The notes under the pieces: generated by a model | The model's database searches: none | What the model saw: only the letters and a program-made list of their open reading frames with translations | What the model was told of the DNA's origin: nothing | Shown: positions 25,596 to 35,089 of the stretch, one piece after another | How the letters are laid out: the number at the start of each line of letters is the position of its first letter | How positions within the stretch are numbered: position 1 is the first letter of the stretch | Translations under genes and position numbers: made by a program | Source: Alkaliphilus metalliredigens QYMF | GTDB taxonomy: Bacteria; Bacillota; Clostridia; Peptostreptococcales; Natronincolaceae | Assembly: GCF_000016985.1 (NCBI RefSeq) | Contig: NC_009633.1 | Coordinates: 1,984,001 to 2,048,000, forward strand | DNA length: 64,000 nucleotides | Direction: 5' to 3'

Positions 25596-28202
25596 ATGAT
25601 TATTTTTTTCTCAGATAAGAAAAAAGTTAATCTTAAAGATGTAGGTGGTAAAGGCCTAAATCTTATTCATATGATCCAAGCAGGACTACCAGTTCCTAAG
25701 GGATTTGTTGTGACAACAGAAGCCTATACCACTTTTATCAAAGAGAATAATTTAGAAGAAAAAATACACACCCTTATTAAAGATTTATCAGCAGATGATA
25801 TGATGGGCTTGGAAGATGCATTCCAAAAAATTGAAAATTTATTTCAAGAAGCAAAGATTCCCTCAAATATCCATGAGCATTTGAACAGTGCCTATGGGAG
25901 ATTAGATTCCTTAGCAGTGGCTGTGCGTTCATCGGCTACAGCTGAAGATTTGCCAGAAATGTCATTTGCAGGACAACATGATACCTATTTGAATATTATT
26001 GGAGAAAAGGAAATACTAGAGAAAATAAAGAGTTGTTGGTTATCATTGTGGAACCCTAGAGCGATTTCCTATCGATTAAGACAGGGAGTACCCCAAGGAG
26101 ATGATCAGTTGGGCATCGCTGTAGTTGTTCAAGAAATGGCTGTAAGTGAGAAAGCAGGGGTGATGTTTGGGGCAAACCCCCTCAACAATCGCAGAGATCA
26201 GATTTTGATTAACGCTTCTTGGGGGCTGGGGGAATCTGTCGTATCTGGGATCGTAACACCTGATCAATTTGTCATTGATAAAAGTAGCAAAGATGTTATA
26301 GAGAGTAAAATCGGAAGTAAAGAAGTACAAATTATTCAGCAAAAACAAGGCATAAAAAAAGAAAAAGTTCCACAGGAACGACAAAAGATATCAAGCTTAA
26401 ATGAAATTGAAATTGAGAAACTATACAATATGTCGGAAACTGTTGAAAATTACTATGGTGAACCTATGGATATTGAGTGGGTTATTGGGAATGAGGAGGC
26501 ATATTTAGTGCAAGCTCGACCAATCACAGGCCTATTTCCATTGGCAGAATCCTATGAATCTCCTAATGAAAAAGGGCTACAGCTCTACCTCTCCTTTAAT
26601 AGAATTGCACAGCAAGTTAGTGAGCCATTTACAGCCATGGGACTAGAGATCATGCGATTAGAGATGTGGGGAGTTCTTGCTATGATGGGAATTAATTTGG
26701 GCAAATATCCCAGGGCTTTTAAAGTAGCTGCTGGGAGGGTTCATTTTGACTTAACTCCACTACTGCGAAACCCAAAGGTTTGGCCTAAGATAAGTGGGAA
26801 TTTAGCAAAAAAAGACCCCATAGCTGGCAAAGTGCTTATGGAGTTCCTAGAAAAAAACAAAGAAGAAATCACCTCTGTAAAATCTAAGATTAAACTCCCT
26901 CCGAAATTTTTCTATTTTGTATTTAAATTTGCTAAAAAAGCTATTGGAGCCATGCTACAACCAGATCAAGCAGAGAAAAGATCAGTTGATTTAGCAAAAA
27001 AACATATACATGAAATTGAAAAAGCAAGGGAAAAGGCTCATTCTAACCAAGAAAAAATTCGATTAATAGAAGATAAGATGAAATCTGCTATGGAAGTTAT
27101 TGTACTGCAGTGTGCATACTTTACACCTGGCACACAGGCGGAAGAAAGGGTATCTAATAAACTGGAAAAATGGTTTGGTAGCAATGAAATGTTAGCGCCT
27201 GTCATCAGAGCTCTTCCCAACAACCCTACTACACGTATGGGATTACAACTTGTGAAAATGGCATACGATTTAAAAAGCAAAAAACAAACACCAGATCCAA
27301 AGGACCCAATGTTTCAGAAATTTTTAGAGGAGTTTGGTCATCGTTCTAATATGGAGCTTGATGTGGGAATCCCTAGATGGAAGGAAGAACCTGACTATAT
27401 CATTAATATATTGAAAAATTATATAGAACAAGATCCTGAGGGTCTTCAAATGAGATTATTAGAACACAAGGAAGAAGCTGAAAAAGCTACCTTAGCAATT
27501 GTTGAGAAGGTAAAGGATGAAAAAGGAAAGTTTAGGGCATGGAAGATAAAAAAGGATCTGCAATATATGCGAAAATTACTTGGCTTACGAGAGCAGCCTA
27601 AATTTGACCTAATTAAGTCCTTTGCTTTATTTAGAGAGATCCTTCTGGAAATTGGGGAGGATTTGGTTACTAAGGGACGTATAGAAAAAGCTAGTGATGT
27701 ATTTTTTATAAAGTTTTCAGATATCCTTAAAGAAAAAGGCTCTTTAGTAGAAACGGTAAATCGTTATAAAGCTGAGTGTGAAAAGCAGAAACAAATTAAA
27801 ACAATTCCTCGATTTATTATAAATACAGGAGAGTGCCTATATGGAAGCACTGAAGCAAGTGATGGTGATGGATTACAAGGAGTTCCCATATCTTCAGGAG
27901 AGTATACAGGAATTGTAAGGGTAGTACATGACCCTAGAAATGCAGTTCTTAAAAAAGGTGAAATCCTAGTAACACATAGTACTGATCCTACATGGACGCC
28001 ACTATTTATCAGTGCTGGTGCCCTCGTTATGGAGACAGGAGGACCAATATCCCACGGAGGCATTGTGGCTAGGGAGTATGGTATTCCAGCAGTGTCGGGA
28101 ATTGAAGAACTAAATAAAAAGTTAAGTACTGGTGATGAAGTCACAGTTAATGGTAATTCAGGTGAGGTCATCCTTAAGAAGAACATAAAAGACGACAAGT
28201 AA
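25596..28202 (+). CDS. PEP-synthase-like phosphotransferase (rifampin phosphotransferase-type layout)
   Basis: An 868-residue enzyme in three parts. Residues 5-320 are a pyruvate-phosphate-dikinase ATP-grasp domain (GGKGLNLIHMIQAGLPVPKGF, AVRSSATAEDLPEMSFAGQHDTYLN). The middle (about 330-760) is a helical domain. The C-terminal phosphohistidine domain carries METGGPISHGGIVAREYGIPAVSG with the swinging His. Length and order fit rifampin phosphotransferase and its PEP-synthase-like relatives, which use ATP to phosphorylate a substrate through His. The drug-binding middle domain cannot be judged by eye. ATG 25596 follows AGAGAGGTG. Its TetR neighbour suggests inducible expression. Confidence 0.82.
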   Translation: MIIFFSDKKKVNLKDVGGKGLNLIHMIQAGLPVPKGFVVTTEAYTTFIKENNLEEKIHTLIKDLSADDMMGLEDAFQKIENLFQEAKIPSNIHEHLNSAYGRLDSLAVAVRSSATAEDLPEMSFAGQHDTYLNIIGEKEILEKIKSCWLSLWNPRAISYRLRQGVPQGDDQLGIAVVVQEMAVSEKAGVMFGANPLNNRRDQILINASWGLGESVVSGIVTPDQFVIDKSSKDVIESKIGSKEVQIIQQKQGIKKEKVPQERQKISSLNEIEIEKLYNMSETVENYYGEPMDIEWVIGNEEAYLVQARPITGLFPLAESYESPNEKGLQLYLSFNRIAQQVSEPFTAMGLEIMRLEMWGVLAMMGINLGKYPRAFKVAAGRVHFDLTPLLRNPKVWPKISGNLAKKDPIAGKVLMEFLEKNKEEITSVKSKIKLPPKFFYFVFKFAKKAIGAMLQPDQAEKRSVDLAKKHIHEIEKAREKAHSNQEKIRLIEDKMKSAMEVIVLQCAYFTPGTQAEERVSNKLEKWFGSNEMLAPVIRALPNNPTTRMGLQLVKMAYDLKSKKQTPDPKDPMFQKFLEEFGHRSNMELDVGIPRWKEEPDYIINILKNYIEQDPEGLQMRLLEHKEEAEKATLAIVEKVKDEKGKFRAWKIKKDLQYMRKLLGLREQPKFDLIKSFALFREILLEIGEDLVTKGRIEKASDVFFIKFSDILKEKGSLVETVNRYKAECEKQKQIKTIPRFIINTGECLYGSTEASDGDGLQGVPISSGEYTGIVRVVHDPRNAVLKKGEILVTHSTDPTWTPLFISAGALVMETGGPISHGGIVAREYGIPAVSGIEELNKKLSTGDEVTVNGNSGEVILKKNIKDDK

Positions 28203-28241
28203 CAGTAACCTTTTGTCTATTAAGTGACGCAATAATGTTTA

Positions 28242-28340
28242 GTTCCGTTACAAGCCTATATCTAAAGGGAAACACTAAATGAGTATATGTCTAAAGTGTT
28301 TTCATTAGTAGCTATGATTTCGAGAGATGCATGCATGTAA
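28242..28340 (+). pseudogene. Fragment of a second MFS exporter
   Basis: The frame reads VPLQAYI, a TAA stop, then RETLNEYMSKVFSLVAMISR, ending at 28340. This matches VPVQTYIQRETPNEYMSRVF in the intact exporter at 14,936-16,210 (near residue 350), with CAA changed to TAA. Only about 33 codons survive. It indicates that a related transporter gene once stood here. Confidence 0.7.
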
Positions 28341-28446
28341 GTTACTTCTATGATGAAGAGATACAGCAGAGAGATTAAATGTAATTGGTTGATGATCACA
28401 TATCAAATTTGGATAGAGTAAAAAAGATCACAGTTGGAGGTATGGG

Positions 28447-29121
28447 ATGAATAAAATATTGGTTGTTGAAGATGAAGATATTTTACGTGAAGTGATAATG
28501 GACTATCTAATCGAGGAAGGATATCAAGTATTGGAGGCCGCAGATGGAGAACAAGCTTTAGAACTGTTTCAATCACATTCTGTTGATTTAGTTATATTGG
28601 ATATTGTTCTACCAAAGATTGACGGCTGGTCAGTATGCCGTAGGATACGGAAAAATTCCAATATCCCTATAATCATGTTGACCGCCCGTTCAGATGAGGA
28701 TGACTCTCTTCTTGGATATGAACTTGGAGCCGATGATTATCTGATCAAACCATATAGTCCCCGGGTTTTAATGGTGAAAGTGAAACGATTTCTTGAAAAA
28801 TACTCAGGTAATATGGATGAAATGCTGACATCAGCCAGCGGTATTGTTATCAATATGGGGGCAAGACTTGTTTCTGTAGATGGCAATACAATTAGTTTGA
28901 CTCATACAGAATTTGAAATGCTCGCTTACTTAATGCAGAATAGAGGGATTGTAATTAACAGAGAACAATTAATTGCTAAAATATGGGGTTATGATTTTTA
29001 TGGTGATGAAAAGACAGTGAATAGTCATATCAGAAACTTACGTGCTAAGCTAGGTAGTAAAGGCAGCTGCATTGTTACGGTTATCCGTTCGGGATATAAA
29101 TTTGAAGAGGAACAGCTATGA
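28447..29121 (+). CDS. OmpR-type response regulator
   Basis: A 224-residue regulator. Receiver domain 1-120: acidic pocket EDED, phospho-acceptor Asp in LVILDIVLPKIDGW, switch Thr in IIMLTAR and Lys in YLIKPYSP. The C-terminal winged helix (130-222) has INREQLIAKIWGYDFYGDEKTVNSHIRNLRAKL. Its stop overlaps the kinase start by four bases (ATGA), indicating translational coupling. Target genes are not known. Confidence 0.93.
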   Translation: MNKILVVEDEDILREVIMDYLIEEGYQVLEAADGEQALELFQSHSVDLVILDIVLPKIDGWSVCRRIRKNSNIPIIMLTARSDEDDSLLGYELGADDYLIKPYSPRVLMVKVKRFLEKYSGNMDEMLTSASGIVINMGARLVSVDGNTISLTHTEFEMLAYLMQNRGIVINREQLIAKIWGYDFYGDEKTVNSHIRNLRAKLGSKGSCIVTVIRSGYKFEEEQL

Positions 29122-30854
29122 GAAAAAGTATCGTTTTTAAATGGTTTGCGCTGACCGCTTTATTGTTCTCTACTATGTTTTTATTCATTGGAATCACGCA
29201 AAATTTCTTTTTCGAGAGATATTATATTAATGAGAAATCGGATAATCTCAAAATGCATATGGATGATTACGTAAGCTTAGCAGATAAAAAAGGAGCAGAA
29301 ACAGCATCGGTCGAACTATATAGGAATAACCATATTTGGATTACAAAATTGGATGAATATGGACGTATTTCCGATGTAGAAAATTACTATATCGAAGTAA
29401 AATTCAAGAATGAATCCCGGGGTAATTTGCGAATACCAATGTATTCCTTTGAAGGACAATTTTCTTCTGATGTACTTTCTATATTAGATGTGGGTGATGA
29501 AGTAATTATTGATACAGTAGATACTATAGATGAAAGTATACCTTATAACATACAGACTGACTCAAGAGGAGTCATAGATTTAAACATTGCAAATAAGCTA
29601 CATGGTCCTAATGCTGATAAGGCTTACAGTCATCTTAATACTGGTCTATACAGGGGAACTATAACGAAAACTGTATTTCCAGAGCAAAGAGAGCATATTG
29701 CATTTCCCTATCAGGAACGCTATTTTTTAGAACAGATAAAAGAATTTCAAGTCAATCTGCTAGCTGATGGTGGGAACCCCGTTCAGCATATAGAAGAACT
29801 TAGTGTAATAGAAAATTTTACAGAATATCGAGTGATTATTAAACCGATTATTGAAAATGGTGTAACGAGATATATTTTTGCTATGACCTCCCTTCAGCCG
29901 GTAGATGAAGCAATATCAGTCATACGGCAATTCTATCCCTATTTTTTGGGATTTACCTTTCTGTGTATTATGTTTTTGGCATTTGTTTTTTCTAAGTGGT
30001 TGGCGAAACCGCTGATATCCATCAACAGGATCACAGGGAAAATAGCAAACATGGATTTTACGGAAAAGCTACCGGCGGGCTCCGACGATGAAATTGGTCA
30101 GATATCCCAAAATATCAATTACCTGTCGAATCAGATGGAAGCATATATTGATCAACTTAAACAGGATCTAGATAAAGAGAGAAAGTTGGAAAGGATACGG
30201 AAGGACTTTATTGCAGGGGTATCTCATGAACTGAAAACGCCTCTTGCTGTTATGAAAAGTTGTCTATCTATTTTAAAAGATGGAATTGCAGCTGAAAAAA
30301 GGGACCATTATTTTCAGGCCATGGAAGAGGAAATACAGCGTACTGACTTGTTGGTTGTAAATATGCTGGATCTAGCTAAGTTTGAATCTGGTACATATAA
30401 GCCTGAAATGGCTCATTTTGAAATAGATAAGGTGATTACGGAAGTATGTAGATCTCTGACTGAGCAAATACAGGAGAAGAATCTTTTTCTCACATTAAAA
30501 CTTTCTCCTCAAATGGTGGTAGGACATAAAGGGCTAATCAGTCGAGTGATCACTAATGTTGTCAGTAATGCAATCCGGCATACGGAAAAGGGATATGAAA
30601 TCATGATTGCTGTAAAATCCAATGGAGAGACAGCAGAAATCAGCATAGAAAATCAGGGGAAGCCGATATCAGAGGAAGACAGGAAGAAGATATGGGACCA
30701 ATTCTACCGTGTGGAGGCACGGACATCCAAAGCAGGTACGGGTCTGGGACTTTCCATATCCAAGGAAATACTAGAGCTTCATCATGCAATTTATGGTGTG
30801 GAAAATACGAAAGATGGCGTTCGCTTTTTCTTTTCACTACCGATACAGCCATAA
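29118..30854 (+). CDS. Sensor histidine kinase with extracellular domain
   Basis: A 578-residue kinase. A membrane span at about 8-30, a long outside domain (about 31-268), a second span (about 272-292), a HAMP linker, the phospho-acceptor His in VSHELKTPLAVMKS and an ATPase domain with the N-box NVVSNAIRHTEKG and G-box GTGLGLSIS. It partners the response regulator just upstream. The outside domain contains no motif I recognise, so the signal is unknown. Confidence 0.92.
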   Translation: MRKSIVFKWFALTALLFSTMFLFIGITQNFFFERYYINEKSDNLKMHMDDYVSLADKKGAETASVELYRNNHIWITKLDEYGRISDVENYYIEVKFKNESRGNLRIPMYSFEGQFSSDVLSILDVGDEVIIDTVDTIDESIPYNIQTDSRGVIDLNIANKLHGPNADKAYSHLNTGLYRGTITKTVFPEQREHIAFPYQERYFLEQIKEFQVNLLADGGNPVQHIEELSVIENFTEYRVIIKPIIENGVTRYIFAMTSLQPVDEAISVIRQFYPYFLGFTFLCIMFLAFVFSKWLAKPLISINRITGKIANMDFTEKLPAGSDDEIGQISQNINYLSNQMEAYIDQLKQDLDKERKLERIRKDFIAGVSHELKTPLAVMKSCLSILKDGIAAEKRDHYFQAMEEEIQRTDLLVVNMLDLAKFESGTYKPEMAHFEIDKVITEVCRSLTEQIQEKNLFLTLKLSPQMVVGHKGLISRVITNVVSNAIRHTEKGYEIMIAVKSNGETAEISIENQGKPISEEDRKKIWDQFYRVEARTSKAGTGLGLSISKEILELHHAIYGVENTKDGVRFFFSLPIQP

Positions 30855-30954
30855 CGACTGGTTATATTTTCAGGGTTATGAAGGATTTTATCGTTCAAGC
30901 GGCATGTAGGTCGAGCAAATGCTATTCTAAAGAGCCTAACTAGGAGATGAATTT

Positions 30955-31629
30955 ATGTTTAATATTTTGATAGTCGAAGATGACGCTAACACAACAAAAT
31001 TGATCTGCGCTGTTCTCAAGCGGGGCAATTACAACTGTTTTACGGCAAGAGATGGTCTTGACGCTTTAAGTATGATGGAAAGGCAATACTTTGATTTAAT
31101 TATCTTAGATTTAATGATGCCGAGGATGGACGGTTACCAGCTTTGTAAAGAATTACGCGATGTAGGAGAAAATACTCCTATATTGATGATTACGGCGCAA
31201 CAAGAAATTAAGGATAAACATAGAGGCTTTCTTGTAGGTACAGACGATTACATGACAAAGCCATTTGACGAGCAGGAAATGCTATTTCGAATAAAGGCAC
31301 TACTACGTCGGGCACAAATTGTAAATGAACACAAATTAACAATCGGCGACACCACTTTGGATTATAACACGCTTACCGTTACTCATGGTGAAGATACAAT
31401 TACGCTTCCTCAAAAAGAATTTTATGTACTCTTTAAATTAATGAGTTATCCAGATAAGATTTTTACACGTATGCAATTGATGGATGAAATATGGGGCCCA
31501 GATACAGAAACGGATGGGCATACCCTGAACGTTCATATGGGCAGGCTGCGGGAAAAATTAAAAAATAACCCTGATTTTGAGATCGTTACTGTGCGTGGAC
31601 TCGGATATAAGGCGGTGAAGCATACATGA
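30955..31629 (+). CDS. OmpR-type response regulator (second system)
   Basis: A 224-residue regulator with the receiver phospho-Asp in LIILDLMMPRMDGY, Thr in ILMITAQ and Lys in YMTKPFDEQE. The winged-helix DNA-binding domain has FTRMQLMDEIWGPDTETDGHTLNVHMGRLREKL. ATG 30955 follows TAGGAGATG. It overlaps the next kinase by four bases. The ABC transporter genes downstream are likely targets. Confidence 0.93.
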   Translation: MFNILIVEDDANTTKLICAVLKRGNYNCFTARDGLDALSMMERQYFDLIILDLMMPRMDGYQLCKELRDVGENTPILMITAQQEIKDKHRGFLVGTDDYMTKPFDEQEMLFRIKALLRRAQIVNEHKLTIGDTTLDYNTLTVTHGEDTITLPQKEFYVLFKLMSYPDKIFTRMQLMDEIWGPDTETDGHTLNVHMGRLREKLKNNPDFEIVTVRGLGYKAVKHT

Positions 31630-32675
31630 AAAAAAGAATGAGTCTCGCTGTTTCGCTGGTTGTATTTGTGTTTTTTGTTATGGTTTTGTCAGTTGTAATT
31701 GGTAGATTATGTACGTATTTACTGAGCTTTGTTTTTGATGGTAGAATTTTGGAAAATGGCCTTTTAGGATTTTTTGCTTTGCTATTAACGAGCACATTTA
31801 TTGGAACTTCTATCACTGCTCTCCTTAGCAGGTGGATGGTGAAGCCTGTCCGTAATCTGATTGAAGCCATTGAGGATGTAGCTAAAGGTGATTTTGGAGT
31901 TTCTGTTAAAGGCAGCAACATTCCAGAGCTTGAGAGCCTTGCTGCAAGTTTTAATAAAATGGCGCGGGAGCTTGCAGGCATTGAAATGTTACGTACTGAT
32001 TTTATCAATAATTTTTCACATGAATTTAAAACGCCTATTGTTTCTATTAAGGGCTTTGCAAAACTTTTGAAAGAAGATGGTTTAACCAGTGAAGAAGCGC
32101 AGGAATATTTAGATATAATCATTCAGGAATCTCAAAGATTGGCTGACCTTTCCACAAATGTACTGAATTTATCAAAGGTTCAAAGCACAGAGGTCATTAG
32201 GGAGAAAGAGATTTATGCCTTGGATGAGCAAATTCGCCAGGCTATTCTTATATTGGAACCCAAATGGAGCACTAAAAATCTTTCAGTAGATGTGGATTTG
32301 GAGAGTATTAATATTAATAATAATGCACCCCTGCTCCAACAAATATGGGTAAATCTACTGGATAACGCTATCAAATTCACAGATAACGGTGGGAAATTGC
32401 AAGTAAGTTTAAGACGTATCAATTCATCGATACGGTTTTGCTTGAGGGATAATGGACATGGTATGGACGAGGAAACAAAACAACACATCTTTGATAAGTT
32501 TTATCAAGGCGATACATCACACGCAATTATTGGAAATGGCCTTGGACTGACGTTGGTTAAAAAAATTGTCATCCTCTGCAACGGTCATATAGAAGTCGAA
32601 AGCAGTCTAGGAAAAGGCAGCGCCTTTATTGTTTTTTTACCTTCGGGGATGTCGATGGATAATATGCGCAGCTAA
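31626..32675 (+). CDS. Sensor histidine kinase (second system), short sensor
   Basis: A 349-residue kinase with two membrane spans (about 7-30 and 44-66) joined by a loop of only about 15 residues, then HAMP, the His box NFSHEFKTPIVSIKGF, the N-box LLDNAIKFTDNG and the G-box GNGLGLTLV. The small outside loop resembles intramembrane-sensing kinases that work with ABC transporters in antimicrobial-peptide responses. A terminator follows, then an ABC-2 exporter, fitting a detoxification module. Confidence 0.92.
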   Translation: MKKRMSLAVSLVVFVFFVMVLSVVIGRLCTYLLSFVFDGRILENGLLGFFALLLTSTFIGTSITALLSRWMVKPVRNLIEAIEDVAKGDFGVSVKGSNIPELESLAASFNKMARELAGIEMLRTDFINNFSHEFKTPIVSIKGFAKLLKEDGLTSEEAQEYLDIIIQESQRLADLSTNVLNLSKVQSTEVIREKEIYALDEQIRQAILILEPKWSTKNLSVDVDLESININNNAPLLQQIWVNLLDNAIKFTDNGGKLQVSLRRINSSIRFCLRDNGHGMDEETKQHIFDKFYQGDTSHAIIGNGLGLTLVKKIVILCNGHIEVESSLGKGSAFIVFLPSGMSMDNMRS

Positions 32676-33002
32676 AATCTATTTTATCATATTTTTTGGA
32701 GTATAAAAGTGTCTGCAAATGGGTAAATCATGCCTTTGCAGGCACTTTTATATTTTACTTGCCGCATACATGGGAACTTTCAAAAATAGTGTAATCATGT
32801 GGCTTTTAGACGTTCTGAAATCAATGAACCATATTTTGAAAATAGGAAATATCTATAACCGGCATAGTCATGCACTACGTTGGACTTTAGGCTCCGGAAA
32901 ATGTGTTAAAAAAATTTTATTTACCGGGGCTAAAAGTTGAGGTTGAGTTGATATTGGCTTGTTAGAATAAAGAAGGATAAAAATAAAAAGGAGTTGCAGA
33001 TT
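32676..33002. other. Intergenic region before the ABC exporter
   Basis: 327 bases holding the kinase terminator and the presumed exporter promoter. No supported gene; the open frame here overlaps the terminator. Confidence 0.5.
32705..32750 (+). terminator. Terminator after the second two-component system
   Basis: A 15-bp stem (AAAAGTGTCTGCAAA, 32705-32719; TTTGCAGGCACTTTT, 32735-32749, one wobble) followed by ATATTTT. Confidence 0.85.
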
Positions 33003-33950
33003 ATGAGTATATTATCAAAAAAAAACAGTGGTACAAAAACAATTCAAATTGAGGGAGTGCACAAAAGTTTTGGCGAATATAAGGTCTTGAACAATTTGTC
33101 TTTGGAGGTGAACCGAGGAGAGATTTTTGGATTTCTAGGGCTGAATGGCGCCGGAAAGACAACGACCATCAAGATGCTCTTAGGGATGCTCAAGCCAACT
33201 TCAGGCAAACTCTATATGTTGGGAGAAAAGGTTGATGCCGGAAATTACAAGTTATGGGATAAGGTTGGGTATTTAGAAGAAGCTACTTTTTATCCTGATT
33301 TAACCGTAATCGAAAATCTCGACATAGCACGCCGTATGCAAGGGGTATCTGACAAAGAATCCGTAAATCGGGTTATCTCTAAGTTGGGGCTTGAGCCGCA
33401 CAAAACGAAAAAGGCGAAAAATCTTTCTTTAGGAAACAAACAGCGCTTGGGAATTGCGAAAGCTATGATACACAATCCGGAAATAATGATACTAGATGAA
33501 CCGATAAACGGTCTTGATCCGGCAGGAGTTGCTGAGATACGAAATATGTTATATGATTTAGCGAATAATTTCGGCGTAACTGTTTTTATATCCAGCCATC
33601 TGCTAGAAGAACTCTCTAAAGTTGCCACACGCATTGGGATTATTCACAACGGCCACCTAATTCAAGAAATCGAAATGGGTAAGCTGGAACAATCGTTGCA
33701 GAAAAACTTAGTGTTGGATGGACGTGACAAAAGTGCTATGAAGCGTGTACTTAAAGAGCATGGATATGAATTTGAGGAAACAATGGATGATTATATCAAA
33801 TTAACCGATGGGCACGCAGTTGAGTGTCCTGAACGGTTAGCTGAACTTCTCGTTAAATCTAATCAGCCACCAACGCTGCTTCGAGTAATTTCGGAAGATC
33901 TGGAAGGCTACTTTCTTCGTAAAATTGGTATTGGAAGGGGAAATATCTAA
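33003..33950 (+). CDS. ABC transporter ATP-binding protein (ABC-2 exporter type)
   Basis: A 315-residue ATPase. Walker A GLNGAGKTTTIKML near residue 47, signature LSLGNKQRLGIAKAM, Walker B IMILDEPINGLDPAG, switch His in ISSHLLEEL. The C-terminal 80 residues are typical of bacitracin/lantibiotic-type exporters. ATG 33003 is nine bases from AAAAGGAG; an in-frame TTG nine bases earlier is less likely. It overlaps the permease start by one base. It probably exports or excludes an antimicrobial peptide, judging by the neighbouring two-component system. Confidence 0.92.
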   Translation: MSILSKKNSGTKTIQIEGVHKSFGEYKVLNNLSLEVNRGEIFGFLGLNGAGKTTTIKMLLGMLKPTSGKLYMLGEKVDAGNYKLWDKVGYLEEATFYPDLTVIENLDIARRMQGVSDKESVNRVISKLGLEPHKTKKAKNLSLGNKQRLGIAKAMIHNPEIMILDEPINGLDPAGVAEIRNMLYDLANNFGVTVFISSHLLEELSKVATRIGIIHNGHLIQEIEMGKLEQSLQKNLVLDGRDKSAMKRVLKEHGYEFEETMDDYIKLTDGHAVECPERLAELLVKSNQPPTLLRVISEDLEGYFLRKIGIGRGNI

Positions 33951-34666
33951 TGAATATTATTTCTATGCTACATTGTGAAATTCGTAAGATTATCCGCTCT
34001 AATGTGTTTTGGCTGGTGTTTCTTGTTTTTGCATTTGGGCCAATCATGATGGGAGTTGGAATTATTTTATCCAGTAACACCGGGGGTATCAATTGGCAAA
34101 TGTATTTAACAGAATTGCATAATAATCTTGCTGCACTGGGGGTTATAGGATATACGTTTATTGCTGCATGGGTATTTGGTCGAGAGTTTACAGATAAAAC
34201 GATAAAAGATTTGCTTGCAAAGCCCATACCCAGATCACAAATTGTAATGTCCAAATTGTTAGTAATTTTAGCATGGAACGTATTACTTTCCGTCTATATG
34301 TTTGCCATCGGCCTCGCTGTAGGTGGTGTTTTCGGGCTTACGGGCTGGTCAACCTACCTTATTTGGAATAGTTTCTTTAGATTTACTATAACATCGCTAT
34401 TATTTATTGTTGCTACTACACCAGGCGCCCTTCTAGCAAATGTTAGTAAAGGATACTTAGCGCCATTAGGGCTCATCTTAGTAATCGTTATTTTCTCAAG
34501 TGTAATGGCCACTTTGGGATTTGCCCCCTATTTTCCATGGACAATCCCTTCGGTTTATCTAAGCACCGGGTCCCTTAATCTAAGTAGCATAATTATTCTT
34601 GCTTCTACGGGAATAGCCGGAATAGTTGGAACGTTTGTTTGGTGGAGATTTGCTGAGCAGCAATAA
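33950..34666 (+). CDS. ABC-2 type permease
   Basis: A 238-residue membrane protein with about six spans. The first span follows the cytoplasmic start LHCEIRKIIRSNVFW; the segment VFGREFTDKTIKDLLAKPI, typical of this permease family (BcrB/LanE-like), lies after the second. It forms the channel partner of the ATPase encoded just upstream (stop and start overlap). A terminator begins 33 bases later. Confidence 0.9.
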   Translation: MNIISMLHCEIRKIIRSNVFWLVFLVFAFGPIMMGVGIILSSNTGGINWQMYLTELHNNLAALGVIGYTFIAAWVFGREFTDKTIKDLLAKPIPRSQIVMSKLLVILAWNVLLSVYMFAIGLAVGGVFGLTGWSTYLIWNSFFRFTITSLLFIVATTPGALLANVSKGYLAPLGLILVIVIFSSVMATLGFAPYFPWTIPSVYLSTGSLNLSSIIILASTGIAGIVGTFVWWRFAEQQ

Positions 34667-34698
34667 ACGTAGCCAAACAATTTAATATTTTGCCGCGA

Positions 34699-34734
34699 AA
34701 CAGCTATGAAGGATTCTTCATAGCTGTTATTTTA
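34699..34734 (+). terminator. Terminator after the ABC-2 operon
   Basis: A perfect 13-bp stem (AACAGCTATGAAG / CTTCATAGCTGTT) with a GATT loop and a T-rich tail. Confidence 0.85.
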
Positions 34735-34970
34735 TGAAAAATTAGAACAAAAATATTATCCCAACTTTATCTCATCTGCACCTGTTCTGCATTTTGTGTA
34801 GATTTGTAAGATAACCTGCATAAGACACAGGGTAAAATTAGAACCGGGATAGGTCGAGTTAAGTCACGACAAACCCAGTTATCATGGGAAGCCTAGGGGG
34901 AAGTCGGTGTGGAGTGGGATAGGCCTGCGGGATAATTGCAAATTAAAATGCAAATTAAATTTAAAATCAA

Positions 34971-35030
34971 ACGTAAAAGCACTTAAACCTTTGTAATATA
35001 AGGGTTTAAGTGCTTTTTTACGTTTTTTGA
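34971..35030. terminator. Long hairpin, probably a bidirectional terminator
   Basis: ACGTAAAAGCACTTAAACC (34971-34989) pairs with a matching arm at 35003-35023 that carries two extra T residues. A on one side and T on the other would allow termination in both directions. It would insulate the host exporter from leftward phage transcription. Confidence 0.7.
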
Positions 35031-35089
35031 ATTTTAATAAGCAATGGGACATTTTTGAAAAACTCAAAAACCGTTAGTCGAAACGTTAG

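Noticed and set aside
32719-32940. Open frame of 73 codons after the second kinase
   Set aside because: It begins inside the terminator hairpin and has no ribosome site or protein-like pattern.
34830-34935. c-di-GMP or cobalamin riboswitch
   Set aside because: Short stretches recall these classes but the conserved cores are not present; kept only as an unexplained structured region.
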